Shown here piece after piece: positions 1-8,777 of a stretch of 64,000 nucleotides of DNA. The notes beneath the pieces were generated by a model. That model ran no database searches. It was given only the letters and a program-made list of their open reading frames with translations, and had not been told where the DNA came from. Location: contig NZ_VSFF01000022.1 of the NCBI RefSeq assembly GCF_008085905.1, positions 42,784 through 106,783 of the forward strand, in the 5' to 3' direction. Within the stretch, counting starts at the first letter, position 1, and the number at the start of each line of letters is the position of its first letter. Source of the stretch: Actinomadura syzygii (lineage in GTDB: Bacteria; Actinomycetota; Actinomycetes; Streptosporangiales; Streptosporangiaceae). A program made the position numbers and the translations under genes.

Positions 1-347
1 ACGAGCCGACCGTCCTGACCGGCGCGGACGACGCCATGCTGATCAGCTCCGAGGAGACCTTCGGCCCGGTGCTCCCGGTCTACGCCTTCGACGACGACGA
101 AGAAGCCGTGGACCGCGCCAACGCCACCGACTACGGGCTGGCCGCCTATGTCCACGGCTCCGCGCTCGCCCGCGTGTGGCGGGCCGTCGACCAGCTGAGC
201 TTCGGGGTGGTGGCGGTGAACGAGGCGTTCCCCGTCCGTCCCGAGCTGCCGTTCGGCGGGATGAAGAACAGCGGCCTGGAACGCGAGGGCGGCACCGAGG
301 GCATCGACGCCTACCTGGAGACCAAGTCCGTGGCGATGAGGCTCTGA
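1..347 (+). CDS. Aldehyde dehydrogenase, C-terminal fragment (cut by window edge)
   Basis: This is the last ~115 residues of an NAD(P)-dependent aldehyde dehydrogenase; the reading frame is open from position 3 and the true start lies outside the window. It contains the conserved EETFGPVLPV motif, whose Glu and Phe contact the cofactor ribose and nicotinamide, and a C-terminal PFGGMKNSGLEREGG stretch typical of the oligomerisation region. The catalytic Cys lies upstream and cannot be seen. The closest flavour is the succinate-semialdehyde or aminoaldehyde dehydrogenase branch. It stops 14 bases before a class-III aminotransferase, so the two probably act in sequence: the aminotransferase makes a semialdehyde that this enzyme oxidises. 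Substrate is inferred from context only. Confidence 0.9.
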   Translation, partial: EPTVLTGADDAMLISSEETFGPVLPVYAFDDDEEAVDRANATDYGLAAYVHGSALARVWRAVDQLSFGVVAVNEAFPVRPELPFGGMKNSGLEREGGTEGIDAYLETKSVAMRL

Positions 348-361
348 GGGGGCGCGGGATC

Positions 362-1669
362 ATGACCACGCAAGAGCACGTGGGGACGGAGCGGGCCGAG
401 CTGCTCGCCGAGGCGGACAAGCGGACGCTCATCCATCCGCACAGCGTCATCGGCGCGCCCGCCGAGCCGCTGGTCCTCGACCGGGGCGAGGGCGCCGTGG
501 TCTGGGACGTGAACGGCAAGTCCTACATCGACGGCACCTGCGGCCTGTGGCAGTGCCCGGTCGGCCACGGCCGGGACGAGCTGGCCGCGGCCGCCGCAGA
601 GCAGATGGGCAGGCTGGAGTTCTACTCGTCCTTCGGCGACTACTCCAACGAGCCGGCGATCCGGCTGGCCGAGCGGCTGCTCGAACTGGCGCCGCCGAAC
701 ATGCGCCGGGTCTTCCTGACCAACGGCGGGTCCGAGGGCAACGAGACGGCGATCAAGCTCGCCCGGCTCGCCCACCACCACGCCGGGAACCCGGAGCGGT
801 TCGTGATCCTCGCCCGCGAGGGCGGCTACCACGGGATGGGCGGCGGCTCGCTCGCCGCGACCGGGATCGACCGGCTGCGCGAGGGCTACGGGCCGCTGAT
901 GCCGGGGATCGAGTTCCTCGCCAAGCCGCACTCCGTGCGCGGCGCGGACGTCACCGACCGGCTCGTCGGCGAGCTGGAGGAGCGGATCGCCGAGATCGGG
1001 CCGGAGCGGATCGCGGCGTTCATCGGCGAGCCGGTGCTCGGCGTCGGCGGCATGGTGCCGCCCCCGGAGGACTACTGGCCCAGGGTCCAGGACGTCCTGC
1101 GCCGGCACGGCATCCTGCTGGTCGTCGACGAGGTCGTCACCGCGTTCGGCCGGATCGGCCACTGGTTCGGCTCCGCGCGGTACGGCATCGAGCCGGACCT
1201 GATCGTCACCGCGAAGGGGCTGACCAGCGGCTACATCCCGATGGGCGCGGTGCTCGCGGGCGAGCGGGTGCTCGACCTCGCGGACGGCGCCGCGTTCCTG
1301 CACGGGTTCACCTACAACGGGCACCCGGTCGGGTCGGCGGTGGCGCTCGCCAACATCGGCGTCCTGGAGCGCGAAGGGCTCCTGGAACGTGCCGAAACGC
1401 TCGGCGCCCGGCTGCTCGCCGCGCTCAAGCCGCTGGAGCGGCTGGACCGCGTCCTTGAGGTGCGCGGCGTCGGGATGATGCTCGGCGTCGAGCTGACCGG
1501 CCCCGACGCCGCGACCGCGGCGGCCGGGGTGCAGGCCGGCGCCCGCGCGGACGGGGTGATCGTGCGGGCCTCCGGCACCACGATCGTCCTCTCACCGCCA
1601 CTGGTGATCGACGAGGGGCGGCTCGACACGCTGGCCCGCGTCCTGACCGAACACGTCACAGCGGCCTGA
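362..1669 (+). CDS. Class-III PLP-dependent aminotransferase
   Basis: This 435-aa omega-aminotransferase-type enzyme moves an amino group from an amine or omega-amino acid to a keto acid, leaving an aldehyde. Fold-type I marks are visible: NGGSEGNETAIKLAR for phosphate binding, GYHG, FIGEP, the acidic VVDEVVTAFGR motif and the Schiff-base lysine in TAKGLTSGY (Lys285 from this start). A longer open frame begins at 176, but its first 62 residues are Arg/Gly-rich and overlap the dehydrogenase out of frame, so ATG 362 is preferred. It sits between an aldehyde dehydrogenase and a polyamine-type importer, which points to catabolism of polyamine, beta-alanine or GABA-like substrates. The exact substrate is not readable from sequence. 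Confidence 0.88.
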   Translation: MTTQEHVGTERAELLAEADKRTLIHPHSVIGAPAEPLVLDRGEGAVVWDVNGKSYIDGTCGLWQCPVGHGRDELAAAAAEQMGRLEFYSSFGDYSNEPAIRLAERLLELAPPNMRRVFLTNGGSEGNETAIKLARLAHHHAGNPERFVILAREGGYHGMGGGSLAATGIDRLREGYGPLMPGIEFLAKPHSVRGADVTDRLVGELEERIAEIGPERIAAFIGEPVLGVGGMVPPPEDYWPRVQDVLRRHGILLVVDEVVTAFGRIGHWFGSARYGIEPDLIVTAKGLTSGYIPMGAVLAGERVLDLADGAAFLHGFTYNGHPVGSAVALANIGVLEREGLLERAETLGARLLAALKPLERLDRVLEVRGVGMMLGVELTGPDAATAAAGVQAGARADGVIVRASGTTIVLSPPLVIDEGRLDTLARVLTEHVTAA

Positions 1670-1714
1670 CGGGGCAGGACGCGCGAAGCCCTTACCCACC
1701 CCCAGGAGGAGATC

Positions 1715-2779
1715 GTGCGACACACCCGGCGTATCGGCCCGGCGGTCAGAGTCTCGGCCGCCGGCCTGGCCGCGGTCCTCGCGGCCGCGTCCTGCAGCAT
1801 CGGCAACGCGAGCGGGGGCGACGACGACGGCAGCCTGACGTTCGTGTCGACCGGGGCCCCGTTCCAGGACTACCAGGCGGAGGCGTGGCAGAAGCCCTTC
1901 ACCGCCGAGACCGGGATCAAGTTCCGCAACGACGGCCCGGTCGACGAGGCGAAGATGAAGACGATGGTCGAGGCCAGGAAGGTGACCTGGGACGTCGTCG
2001 ACACCAGCGCCGCCGCGACCGAGCAGTACTGCGGCAAGTACGTCGAGAAGCTCGACTTCTCGATCGTCGACAAGAGCATCTTCCCGCCCGGGACGGTGAG
2101 CGAGTGCGGCGTCCCCGCGTTCTTCTACAGCACCATCTTCATGTTCAACAAGCAGAAGTACGGCGCGAACCCGCCCACCAAGATCGCCGACTTCTTCGAC
2201 GTGAAGAAGTACCCGGGCAAGCGGATCGTGCCGCCGGAGATCGCCGTCGGGCTGCTGGAGGCGGCGCTGCTTGCGGACGGCGTCCCGCAGGACAAGCTCT
2301 ACCCGCTCGACCTGGACCGGGCGTTCAAGAAGCTCGACCAGATCAAGGGCGTGACGACGTTCGCGCAGACCTACGGGCAGATGCAGCAGATGATGGTCGA
2401 CAAGCAGATCGACATGGGGCTGATGCTGAACGCCCGCGCCTACCAGGCGCTCAAGGCGGGCGCCCCGTTCGAGCCGGTCTGGGACAAGACGATCGTGAAC
2501 TGGGACGATCTCGTGATCCCCAAGGGCTCGAAGAACAAGGAGCAGGCGATGAAGTTCATCGCCTCCGCCTCCGGGGAGAAGCCGTCCGCCAGGATGTCGG
2601 AGCTGGCGTCGGTGCTGCCGATCAAGGAGAGCATCAAGCCGAACTTCGACCAGTACCAGCAGCGGCTGAACGCGTACGCGCCGGAGCACAAGGACAGCAT
2701 CGTCCGGACGGACGCGGCCTGGTGGGGCCAGAACTTCGACATGGTCACCAAGCGCTACACGGCGTGGCTCAACGGGTGA
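1715..2779 (+). CDS. ABC transporter substrate-binding lipoprotein (PotD-like)
   Basis: A 354-aa extracellular solute-binding protein of the spermidine/putrescine (PotD/PotF) type. The N-terminus has a basic stretch, a hydrophobic segment and a lipobox ending LAAASC, with Cys27 as the expected lipidated residue, so the mature protein should be anchored on the outer face of the membrane. The body shows typical group features such as KMKTMVEARKVTWDVV near residue 85 and WDDLVIPKGSKN near 265. GTG 1715 is chosen because AGGAGG lies six bases upstream. It begins a four-gene importer (binding protein, two permeases, ATPase) with tiny gaps and overlaps. Ligand is likely a polyamine or another cationic amine, by family and neighbours. 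Confidence 0.88.
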   Translation: MRHTRRIGPAVRVSAAGLAAVLAAASCSIGNASGGDDDGSLTFVSTGAPFQDYQAEAWQKPFTAETGIKFRNDGPVDEAKMKTMVEARKVTWDVVDTSAAATEQYCGKYVEKLDFSIVDKSIFPPGTVSECGVPAFFYSTIFMFNKQKYGANPPTKIADFFDVKKYPGKRIVPPEIAVGLLEAALLADGVPQDKLYPLDLDRAFKKLDQIKGVTTFAQTYGQMQQMMVDKQIDMGLMLNARAYQALKAGAPFEPVWDKTIVNWDDLVIPKGSKNKEQAMKFIASASGEKPSARMSELASVLPIKESIKPNFDQYQQRLNAYAPEHKDSIVRTDAAWWGQNFDMVTKRYTAWLNG

Positions 2780-2783
2780 CGCG

Positions 2784-3686
2784 ATGAGCGCCCCGACCGC
2801 ATCGGCGCCGCCGGTCGCCGCCACCGGCGGCGCCGGCCCGGCCCCCGCCCGGCCGCGCAGGCGGATGGCGGGCTGGTTCATCCTGCCCGCCACCGCCCTG
2901 CTGCTGGTGTTCTTCTGCTACCCGCTCGCCTTCGTCATCTGGCGGAGCTTCACGGACCCGTCCGCGGGGCTGGGCAACTACACGGCCCTGCTGCACGACG
3001 GCGTGTCCACCACGGTCCTGGTGCGGACGCTCGTCACCGGGCTGATCGTGTCCGCCTGCACCCTCGTCATCGCCTACCCGTACGCGTACACGATGACGCG
3101 GGTCGGGCCGCGCGGCCGCAACCTGATGACGGTCGTGGTCCTGCTGCCGTTCTGGACGTCGATGATGGCCCGCAACTTCGCCTGGTACATGCTGGAGCAG
3201 CGCGGCGGCCTGATCGACGACGCGTTCTCCGCGGTCGGGATCCACGGCGTCGTCCTGCTCGGCTCGGTGCCCGGCGTGGCGGTCGCGATGGTCCAGGTCA
3301 TGCTGCCGTTCATGGTCCTCCCGCTGTACAGCGGGATGGAGGGCATCGACAAGCGGCTGCTGGACGCGGCGACCAGCCTCGGCGCGCCGCGCTGGCGGGC
3401 GTTCGCCCGGGTGTACCTGCCGCTGTCGCTGCCGGGGGTGCTGTCGGGGTTCACGCTCGTGTTCATCCTGACGCTCGGGTTCTACGTCACCCCGGCGCTG
3501 CTCGGCTCGCCGCAGGAGTCCCTGGTCGCCCAGTTGATCGCGACGCAGGTCAGCAAGCTGCTCGACTTCGGCGGCGCGGGCGCGCTCGGCACGGTGCTGC
3601 TGGCGGTGACGCTGCTGGCGCTGTTCGTCGTGTCGCGGTTCGCGAACCTCTCGTCCACGACGGAGAAGGCGGTGACGAATGACTGA
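2784..3686 (+). CDS. ABC transporter permease (PotB-like)
   Basis: A 300-aa inner-membrane permease with six predicted membrane segments. The first is at about residues 30-50 (FILPATALLLVFFCYPLAF), and the cytoplasmic EAA loop is at about 190-210 (DAATSLGAPRWRAFARVYLP), the site that docks the ATPase. N-terminal residues 1-28 are Ala/Pro/Arg-rich and cytoplasmic. The start is four bases after the binding-protein stop, and the stop overlaps the next permease start by eight bases, so translation is coupled. Together with the downstream permease it forms the channel of a spermidine/putrescine-type importer. Confidence 0.9.
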   Translation: MSAPTASAPPVAATGGAGPAPARPRRRMAGWFILPATALLLVFFCYPLAFVIWRSFTDPSAGLGNYTALLHDGVSTTVLVRTLVTGLIVSACTLVIAYPYAYTMTRVGPRGRNLMTVVVLLPFWTSMMARNFAWYMLEQRGGLIDDAFSAVGIHGVVLLGSVPGVAVAMVQVMLPFMVLPLYSGMEGIDKRLLDAATSLGAPRWRAFARVYLPLSLPGVLSGFTLVFILTLGFYVTPALLGSPQESLVAQLIATQVSKLLDFGGAGALGTVLLAVTLLALFVVSRFANLSSTTEKAVTND

Positions 3687-4521
3687 ACAGGCGTCCACGG
3701 CGGCGGCCGCGGGCAGGCCCGGGTTGCGGGCCGGACGGGACGGCGGCGTCGGCTGGGGCCTGCGGTCGGTGGTCGCGCTGACCGGGCTCGTGCTGATCGC
3801 GCCGACCGCCGTCGTGATCCCGATGAGCTTCTCCGCGGGCGACACCTTCCAGTTCCCGCCCGAGGACTGGTCGCTGCGCTGGTACCAGGCGTTCTTCAGC
3901 TCCGAGAAGTGGATGCGGTCGCTGCTGACCTCGGTGCAGATCGGGCTGCTCGTGGCGGTGACGGCGACCGTGCTCGGCGTCGCGGCGGCGTTCGGGCTGA
4001 ACCGGGCGGGCTTCCGCGGCCGGGGCGCGATCCGCTCGCTGATGATGGCGCCGCTGATCGTCCCGGGCATCGTGGTCGCGGTCGCGATCTACGGCGTGTT
4101 CCTGCGCTGGCAGCTCAACGGCACGGCGATCGGGTTCGTGACCGCGCACACCGTGATGGCGCTGCCGTTCGTGGTGACGGTCATGACGACCAGCCTGGCC
4201 GGCTACGACCGCACGCTCGACACGGCCGCCGCGTCGCTCGGCGCCACCCAGGTGACGACGTTCTTCCGGATCACCGTGCCGCTGATCGCGCCCGGCGTGC
4301 TGTCGGGGTTCGTGTTCGCGTTCGTCATGTCGCTGGACGAGGTCGTCGTCGCGCTGTTCCTGCAGACGCCCGACATCCAGACGCTGCCGGTGCAGATGTA
4401 CAACTCCATCACGCTGGAGATCGACCCGACCATCGCGGCCGCGTCCAGCCTGATGGTGACGGCCACGACCCTCGTCCTGCTGGTCCCGCAGTTCGTTCGC
4501 CGCAAGCGGAGCACACCATGA
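3679..4521 (+). CDS. ABC transporter permease (PotC-like)
   Basis: The second permease of the importer, 280 aa, with six hydrophobic segments and an EAA loop near residues 175-195 (DTAAASLGATQVTTFFRITV). Such permeases pair as a heterodimer with the upstream one. The region VPGIVVAVAIYGVF and the periplasmic QFPPEDWSLRWYQAFF segment are characteristic of PotC relatives. It overlaps the upstream permease by eight bases, and its stop overlaps the ATPase ATG in an ATGA arrangement, so all four transport genes should be made in fixed ratio. No substrate specificity can be read from this subunit. Confidence 0.9.
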   Translation: MTEQASTAAAAGRPGLRAGRDGGVGWGLRSVVALTGLVLIAPTAVVIPMSFSAGDTFQFPPEDWSLRWYQAFFSSEKWMRSLLTSVQIGLLVAVTATVLGVAAAFGLNRAGFRGRGAIRSLMMAPLIVPGIVVAVAIYGVFLRWQLNGTAIGFVTAHTVMALPFVVTVMTTSLAGYDRTLDTAAASLGATQVTTFFRITVPLIAPGVLSGFVFAFVMSLDEVVVALFLQTPDIQTLPVQMYNSITLEIDPTIAAASSLMVTATTLVLLVPQFVRRKRSTP

Positions 4522-5669
4522 GCCATTCCGACACCAGCACCAGCACCGGCCCCGGGATCCGGATCGCGGGCGTCTCGAAGGTCTACCACGGGACGTCCCG
4601 TCCCGCCGTGGACGACGTGTCCCTCGACATCGCGGACGGCGAGTTCATCACCTTCCTCGGCCCGTCCGGCTCGGGCAAGACGACGATGCTGTCGATGCTC
4701 GCCGGGTTCGTCTCGGTGTCCGGCGGGACGATCGAGATCGACGGCCGGGACGTCTCCCGGCAGAAGCCGCACAGGCGGAACCTCGGCGTCGTGTTCCAGC
4801 AGTACGCGCTGTTCCCGCACATGAGCGTCGCGAAGAACGTCGCGTTCCCGCTCCAGCAGCGGCGGATGCCGAAGGCGCAGATCGCGGCGAAGGTCGCCGA
4901 GACGCTGAAGCTCGTCCACCTGGAGGACTACGCGGACCGGCTGCCGAGCATGCTGTCCGGCGGGCAGCAGCAGCGCGTCGCGCTGGCCCGCGCGGTGGTG
5001 TACCAGCCGCGCGCCCTGCTGATGGACGAGCCGCTCGGCGCGCTCGACCGGCGGCTGCGCGACCAGCTCCAGCGCGAGATCGCCCGCATGCACCGGGAAC
5101 TGGGCATGACGTTCATCTTCGTCACCCACGACCAGCACGAGGCGCTCACCCTGTCCGACCGCATCGCGGTGTTCAACGACGGCAAGGTCGAGCAGGTCGG
5201 GACGCCCTCCGAGCTGTACGAGCGTCCCGGGACGCTGTTCGTCGCGCAGTTCCTCGGCGAGTCCACCTGCTTCCGCGGCACCGTCGACGCGACCGCGGGC
5301 CTGCTGCGCTGCGAGGGGTTCGCGGCGCGGGCGCCGCGCCTGGACGCCGGGCTCGACGGGACGGGCGGCGTCGCGATCGTCCGGCCCGAGCGGCTGGAGC
5401 TGCACCCCGGCGCGGGCGACGTCCCGTCCGGGCACAACCAGGCGAGCGCCACCGTCACCGAGATCGTCTACGTCGGCAACCACCACCAGGTCGGGCTGCG
5501 GTTCGGGGACGGCACGACCGGCTCGGCCATGCGGGTGGCCGGGCGGTCGCTCCCGGCCGTGCCGGGCGAGGAGGTCACGGTGAGCTGGGACCCGGAGCAC
5601 CAGTCGATCGTCCCCGCCCCCGGCGGCGCGTCCGCCTCGCCCTCCGTGCTGGAAGCCGCGGGCGCCTGA
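4518..5669 (+). CDS. ABC transporter ATP-binding protein (PotA-like)
   Basis: A 383-aa ATPase that powers the importer. Walker A is GPSGSGKT, the Q-loop is FQQYALFPH, the signature is LSGGQQQRVALARA, Walker B ends LLMDEPLGALD and the switch is VTHDQHEAL. After about residue 240 there is a C-terminal TOBE-type regulatory domain, as in PotA/FbpC/MalK. ATG 4518 gives the expected N-terminus just before the first beta strand, and it overlaps the permease stop (ATGA). A longer in-frame open stretch upstream lies inside the permease gene in another frame and is not coding. Its length matches the family (350-385 aa). Confidence 0.93.
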   Translation: MSHSDTSTSTGPGIRIAGVSKVYHGTSRPAVDDVSLDIADGEFITFLGPSGSGKTTMLSMLAGFVSVSGGTIEIDGRDVSRQKPHRRNLGVVFQQYALFPHMSVAKNVAFPLQQRRMPKAQIAAKVAETLKLVHLEDYADRLPSMLSGGQQQRVALARAVVYQPRALLMDEPLGALDRRLRDQLQREIARMHRELGMTFIFVTHDQHEALTLSDRIAVFNDGKVEQVGTPSELYERPGTLFVAQFLGESTCFRGTVDATAGLLRCEGFAARAPRLDAGLDGTGGVAIVRPERLELHPGAGDVPSGHNQASATVTEIVYVGNHHQVGLRFGDGTTGSAMRVAGRSLPAVPGEEVTVSWDPEHQSIVPAPGGASASPSVLEAAGA

Positions 5670-5731
5670 CCCCGCCCCCGCCCCCTGATCCGAACCCGCC
5701 ACCGCATCCCGACCACCAGAGGGAGTCGCCC

Positions 5732-8700
5732 ATGCCCGTCCAGACCCACCGCGCCGGGCCCGACGAGCGCTACGAGCGGATCACCGCCGGGGTTCCCGAG
5801 CTGCCCGCCGAGCTGGTACGGGACGTCCTGCGCGACCGGTACGGGCTCGACGCCGACGACCTCCGCCCGCTCGCCGGGGAGACCGACCGCAACCTCCGGG
5901 TCCTCGCGGGCGGCGCGGAGTACGTGTTCAAGGTCTGCGACCCGGCCGACCGCGCGGCCATCGACTTCCAGTCGGCGCTGCTCGCGCATCTCGACGGGCG
6001 GGACCTGGGCTTCGAGGTTCCGCGAGTCGTCCCGGACGTGTCGGGCGCGCCCGTCACCTCCGTGTCCGAGGGGGGCCGCGACCTGCCGGTCCGGCTGCTG
6101 ACCTGGGTGCCCGGCGAGCTGCTGGCCGAGACGGCCCCGGCGCGCCGGTCGGCCGAGCTGCTCGCCGACGTCGGCGCGGTGGCCGGACGGCTGACCGCCG
6201 CGACCGCGTCCTTCGCCCATCCCGATCCGCCCGCGCCGCACTACTGGGAGTTCGGCCACGCGGGCACGGCGCTCGCCGGGTCGGCCGGGCACGTCCCCGA
6301 CCCGGGCGTGCGCGCCGCCGTCGACGCGATCCGGGAGCGGTACGAGACCCCGCTCGCCGAGCGGCTGCCCGAGCTGCCCACGGCCGTGGTGCACCACGAC
6401 CTCAACGCCTTCAACCTGCTGGTCCGGCGGGACGGCGGCCGCCGCCGGGTCAGCGGCGTGATCGACTTCGGCGACGCGCTGCCGACCGCGCGGGCCGCCG
6501 ACCTGGCGGTGCTGATCTCCAGCGTGGCGCGCGGCGCCGCCCGCCCGCTGACCGTCGCGCGGGCGCTCGTCGCCGCCTACCACGCGGCGTGCCCGCTGAC
6601 CGAGGCCGAGCTCGACCTGCTGTTCCCGCTGGTCGCGGTGCGCGCCGCGACGGTCGCCGCAACGACCGCCCGGCTCGACGCGGAACGGCGGCACGGCGAC
6701 CCCCGGCACCGGTCGGCGGCCGCCGCCGACCTGGTGCGGGCGCTGGCGGAGATCCCGGCGGAGCTGGGGCGCGGCGCCGTCCGGGACGCGTGCGGGCTGC
6801 CCGCGCATCCGTCCGGGCCGACGCTCGTGTCCTGGCTCGCGGATTGCGCGGCGACCGCGCCGGTGGACGGCGCGCTCACCACTGTCGACCTCGGCGCGTC
6901 CTCTTCTGTCTTCGACGGCGTCGACCCGCGCGACCACGACGCGCTGGGGGCCGCCGCGAACGCCGCCATCCTGGCCGAGCGTCCGAGTGTGGCGGTCGGG
7001 CGGTACGGCGAGCCGCGCTTCCTCGCGCCCCGCCCGCGCCGCGACGGCGGACCGGACGAGCCCGACAACGTCCACCTCGGCGTCGACCTGTTCGCGGCGG
7101 CCGGGACGCCGGTCCGCGCGCCGCTGTCCGGCCGGGTCGAGGAGAACGGCACGGCCTTGGTGCTGCTGCACGAGCCGCCCGGAGGCGTCCCGTTCCGCAC
7201 GATCTACACCGGGCTGGACGGCGCGCCCGAGGCGGGCGCGGAGGTCGCGGCGGGCGAGCGGATCGGCCGGATCGCGCCGAGCACCGGGCTGCCGCCGCAC
7301 GTCCGGATCCAGGTGACGTGCTCGGAGCTCGGCACCTGGGCGTCCGTGCCGTCCGGCGTCCCCGGCTCCGAGGAGGCGGTGTGGCGGGGCCTGTTCCCCG
7401 ACCCGACGCCGCTGCTCGGCGCGCGGAACGCGGTCACCGCCTGGACGCCCGCGATCGACAAGGCGCTGGAGGCCCGCCGCAGGCACCTGCCGAACACGCA
7501 CCCGACGTACTTCGAGGACCCGATCGCGATGTCCCGCGCCCGGGACTGCCTGTTCTACGACGAGCGGGGCCTCTCCTACCTGGACGCGCTCAACAACGTC
7601 ACCCTGCTCGGCCACGGCCACCCCCGGCTCGTGGACGCCGCGACCCGCCAGCTCGGCAGGCTGAACACCAACACCAGGTTCGTCTACGACACGCTGACCG
7701 AGTACGCCGAGCGGCTCACCGCGACGCTCCCGGACGGTCTCGACGTCGTCTACTTCGTCAATTCCGGCAGCGAGGCCAACGACCTCGCCCTGCGCATGGC
7801 CCGCTTCCTGACGAAGCGCGACGACATCGTCATCATCGACGACGCCTACCACGGCTACACGACCGTGGTGGCGGACGTGAGCCCGTCGCGGTACCGGAAC
7901 TACGGCAAGCCGGACACGACGCATCCGACGCCCGTCCCCGACCGCTACCGGGGCGCGTACGGCTACGACGACGCGGACGCCGGGGCCAAGTACGCCCAGC
8001 ACGTCATCGACGCGTTCGACGAGCTGACGGCGGAGGGACGTCCGCCCGCGGCGTTCCTGTACGAGTCGCTGCTCGCGGGCGGCGGGCAGGTCGTCCTGCC
8101 ACCCGGATACCTGGAGCCGATCACGGCGGCGGCGGCCGAACGCGGCGTGCTGACGATCGCGGACGAGGTCCAGGTCGGGTTCGGCAGGCTGGGCGAGGCG
8201 TTCTGGGGGTTCCAGACGCAGGGGCCGGGCGTCGTCCCCGACTTCGTGACGATGGGCAAGGCCATGGGCAACGGGTTCCCGATGGCGGCGATGGTCACGA
8301 CGCGGGAGATCTCGCGGGCCTTCGACCCGGCCGGGCGGTTCTTCTCCACCTACGGCGGCAACCCGGTCGCCTGCGCGGTCGGCCTGGAGCTGCTGGACGT
8401 CGTCGCGGACGAGGGCCTCCAGCACAACGCGCTCGTCGTCGGCCAGTACCTGCGCGACCGGCTCGCCGGGCTCGCCGACCGGCACCCGCTGATCGGCGAC
8501 GTGCGCGGGCAGGGCTTCTACAGCGGGGTCGAGTTCGTCCGCGACCGGGAGACCAAGGAACCGGCGTCGGAGGAGACGCTGACCATCTGCGAACGGCTCA
8601 AGGACCGAGGGGTGCTCGTGTATCCGACCGGACGGTCGTGGAACATCCTCAAGCTCAAACCGCCGCTGACGTTCACGCGGGGGCACGCCGACGAGTTCAC

Positions 8701-8737
8701 GGACGCGCTCGACGCCGTCCTCGAGACGGGCTGGTGA
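5732..8737 (+). CDS. Three-part fusion: APH-type kinase / M23-like domain / class-III aminotransferase-type PLP enzyme
   Basis: One 1001-aa protein with three parts. Residues 1 to ~330 are an aminoglycoside/hydroxylysine-kinase-like fold with the catalytic motif VVHHDLNAFNLL and the metal motif VIDFGD. Residues ~400-540 resemble a LytM/M23 fold, keeping HLGVD (His448, Asp452) but with PPHVRIQV where an active enzyme has HxH. Residues ~565-1001 are a class-III PLP enzyme with NSGSEANDLALRMAR, ADEVQVGFGRLGEAFW and Schiff-base Lys843 in MGKAMGNGFP. In animals, hydroxylysine kinase and 5-phosphohydroxylysine phospho-lyase (or ethanolamine-phosphate lyase) are separate proteins of exactly the two outer families. 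A kinase plus phospho-lyase on an imported amino alcohol is therefore the best inference. The gene follows the importer by 62 bases. Confidence 0.85.
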   Translation: MPVQTHRAGPDERYERITAGVPELPAELVRDVLRDRYGLDADDLRPLAGETDRNLRVLAGGAEYVFKVCDPADRAAIDFQSALLAHLDGRDLGFEVPRVVPDVSGAPVTSVSEGGRDLPVRLLTWVPGELLAETAPARRSAELLADVGAVAGRLTAATASFAHPDPPAPHYWEFGHAGTALAGSAGHVPDPGVRAAVDAIRERYETPLAERLPELPTAVVHHDLNAFNLLVRRDGGRRRVSGVIDFGDALPTARAADLAVLISSVARGAARPLTVARALVAAYHAACPLTEAELDLLFPLVAVRAATVAATTARLDAERRHGDPRHRSAAAADLVRALAEIPAELGRGAVRDACGLPAHPSGPTLVSWLADCAATAPVDGALTTVDLGASSSVFDGVDPRDHDALGAAANAAILAERPSVAVGRYGEPRFLAPRPRRDGGPDEPDNVHLGVDLFAAAGTPVRAPLSGRVEENGTALVLLHEPPGGVPFRTIYTGLDGAPEAGAEVAAGERIGRIAPSTGLPPHVRIQVTCSELGTWASVPSGVPGSEEAVWRGLFPDPTPLLGARNAVTAWTPAIDKALEARRRHLPNTHPTYFEDPIAMSRARDCLFYDERGLSYLDALNNVTLLGHGHPRLVDAATRQLGRLNTNTRFVYDTLTEYAERLTATLPDGLDVVYFVNSGSEANDLALRMARFLTKRDDIVIIDDAYHGYTTVVADVSPSRYRNYGKPDTTHPTPVPDRYRGAYGYDDADAGAKYAQHVIDAFDELTAEGRPPAAFLYESLLAGGGQVVLPPGYLEPITAAAAERGVLTIADEVQVGFGRLGEAFWGFQTQGPGVVPDFVTMGKAMGNGFPMAAMVTTREISRAFDPAGRFFSTYGGNPVACAVGLELLDVVADEGLQHNALVVGQYLRDRLAGLADRHPLIGDVRGQGFYSGVEFVRDRETKEPASEETLTICERLKDRGVLVYPTGRSWNILKLKPPLTFTRGHADEFTDALDAVLETGW

Positions 8738-8777
8738 CATGACCGGACACGCTGACATGACCGCACACGCTGACATG
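8736..8777 (+). repeat. Tandem 18-bp repeat across the amidohydrolase start codon
   Basis: An 18-base unit beginning GACATGACCG is present twice (8736-8753 and 8754-8771, one base different), followed by a partial third copy (GACATG). Each copy supplies an in-frame ATG at 8739, 8757 and 8775, so the following gene has three stacked possible starts and an N-terminus with a duplicated M-T-x-H-A-D block. Confidence 0.85.

Noticed and set aside
5732..8737. Labelling the fusion protein as a peptidase because of its M23-like middle domain.
   Set aside because: The HxH zinc motif is missing (HVR), and the flanking kinase and PLP domains are complete.
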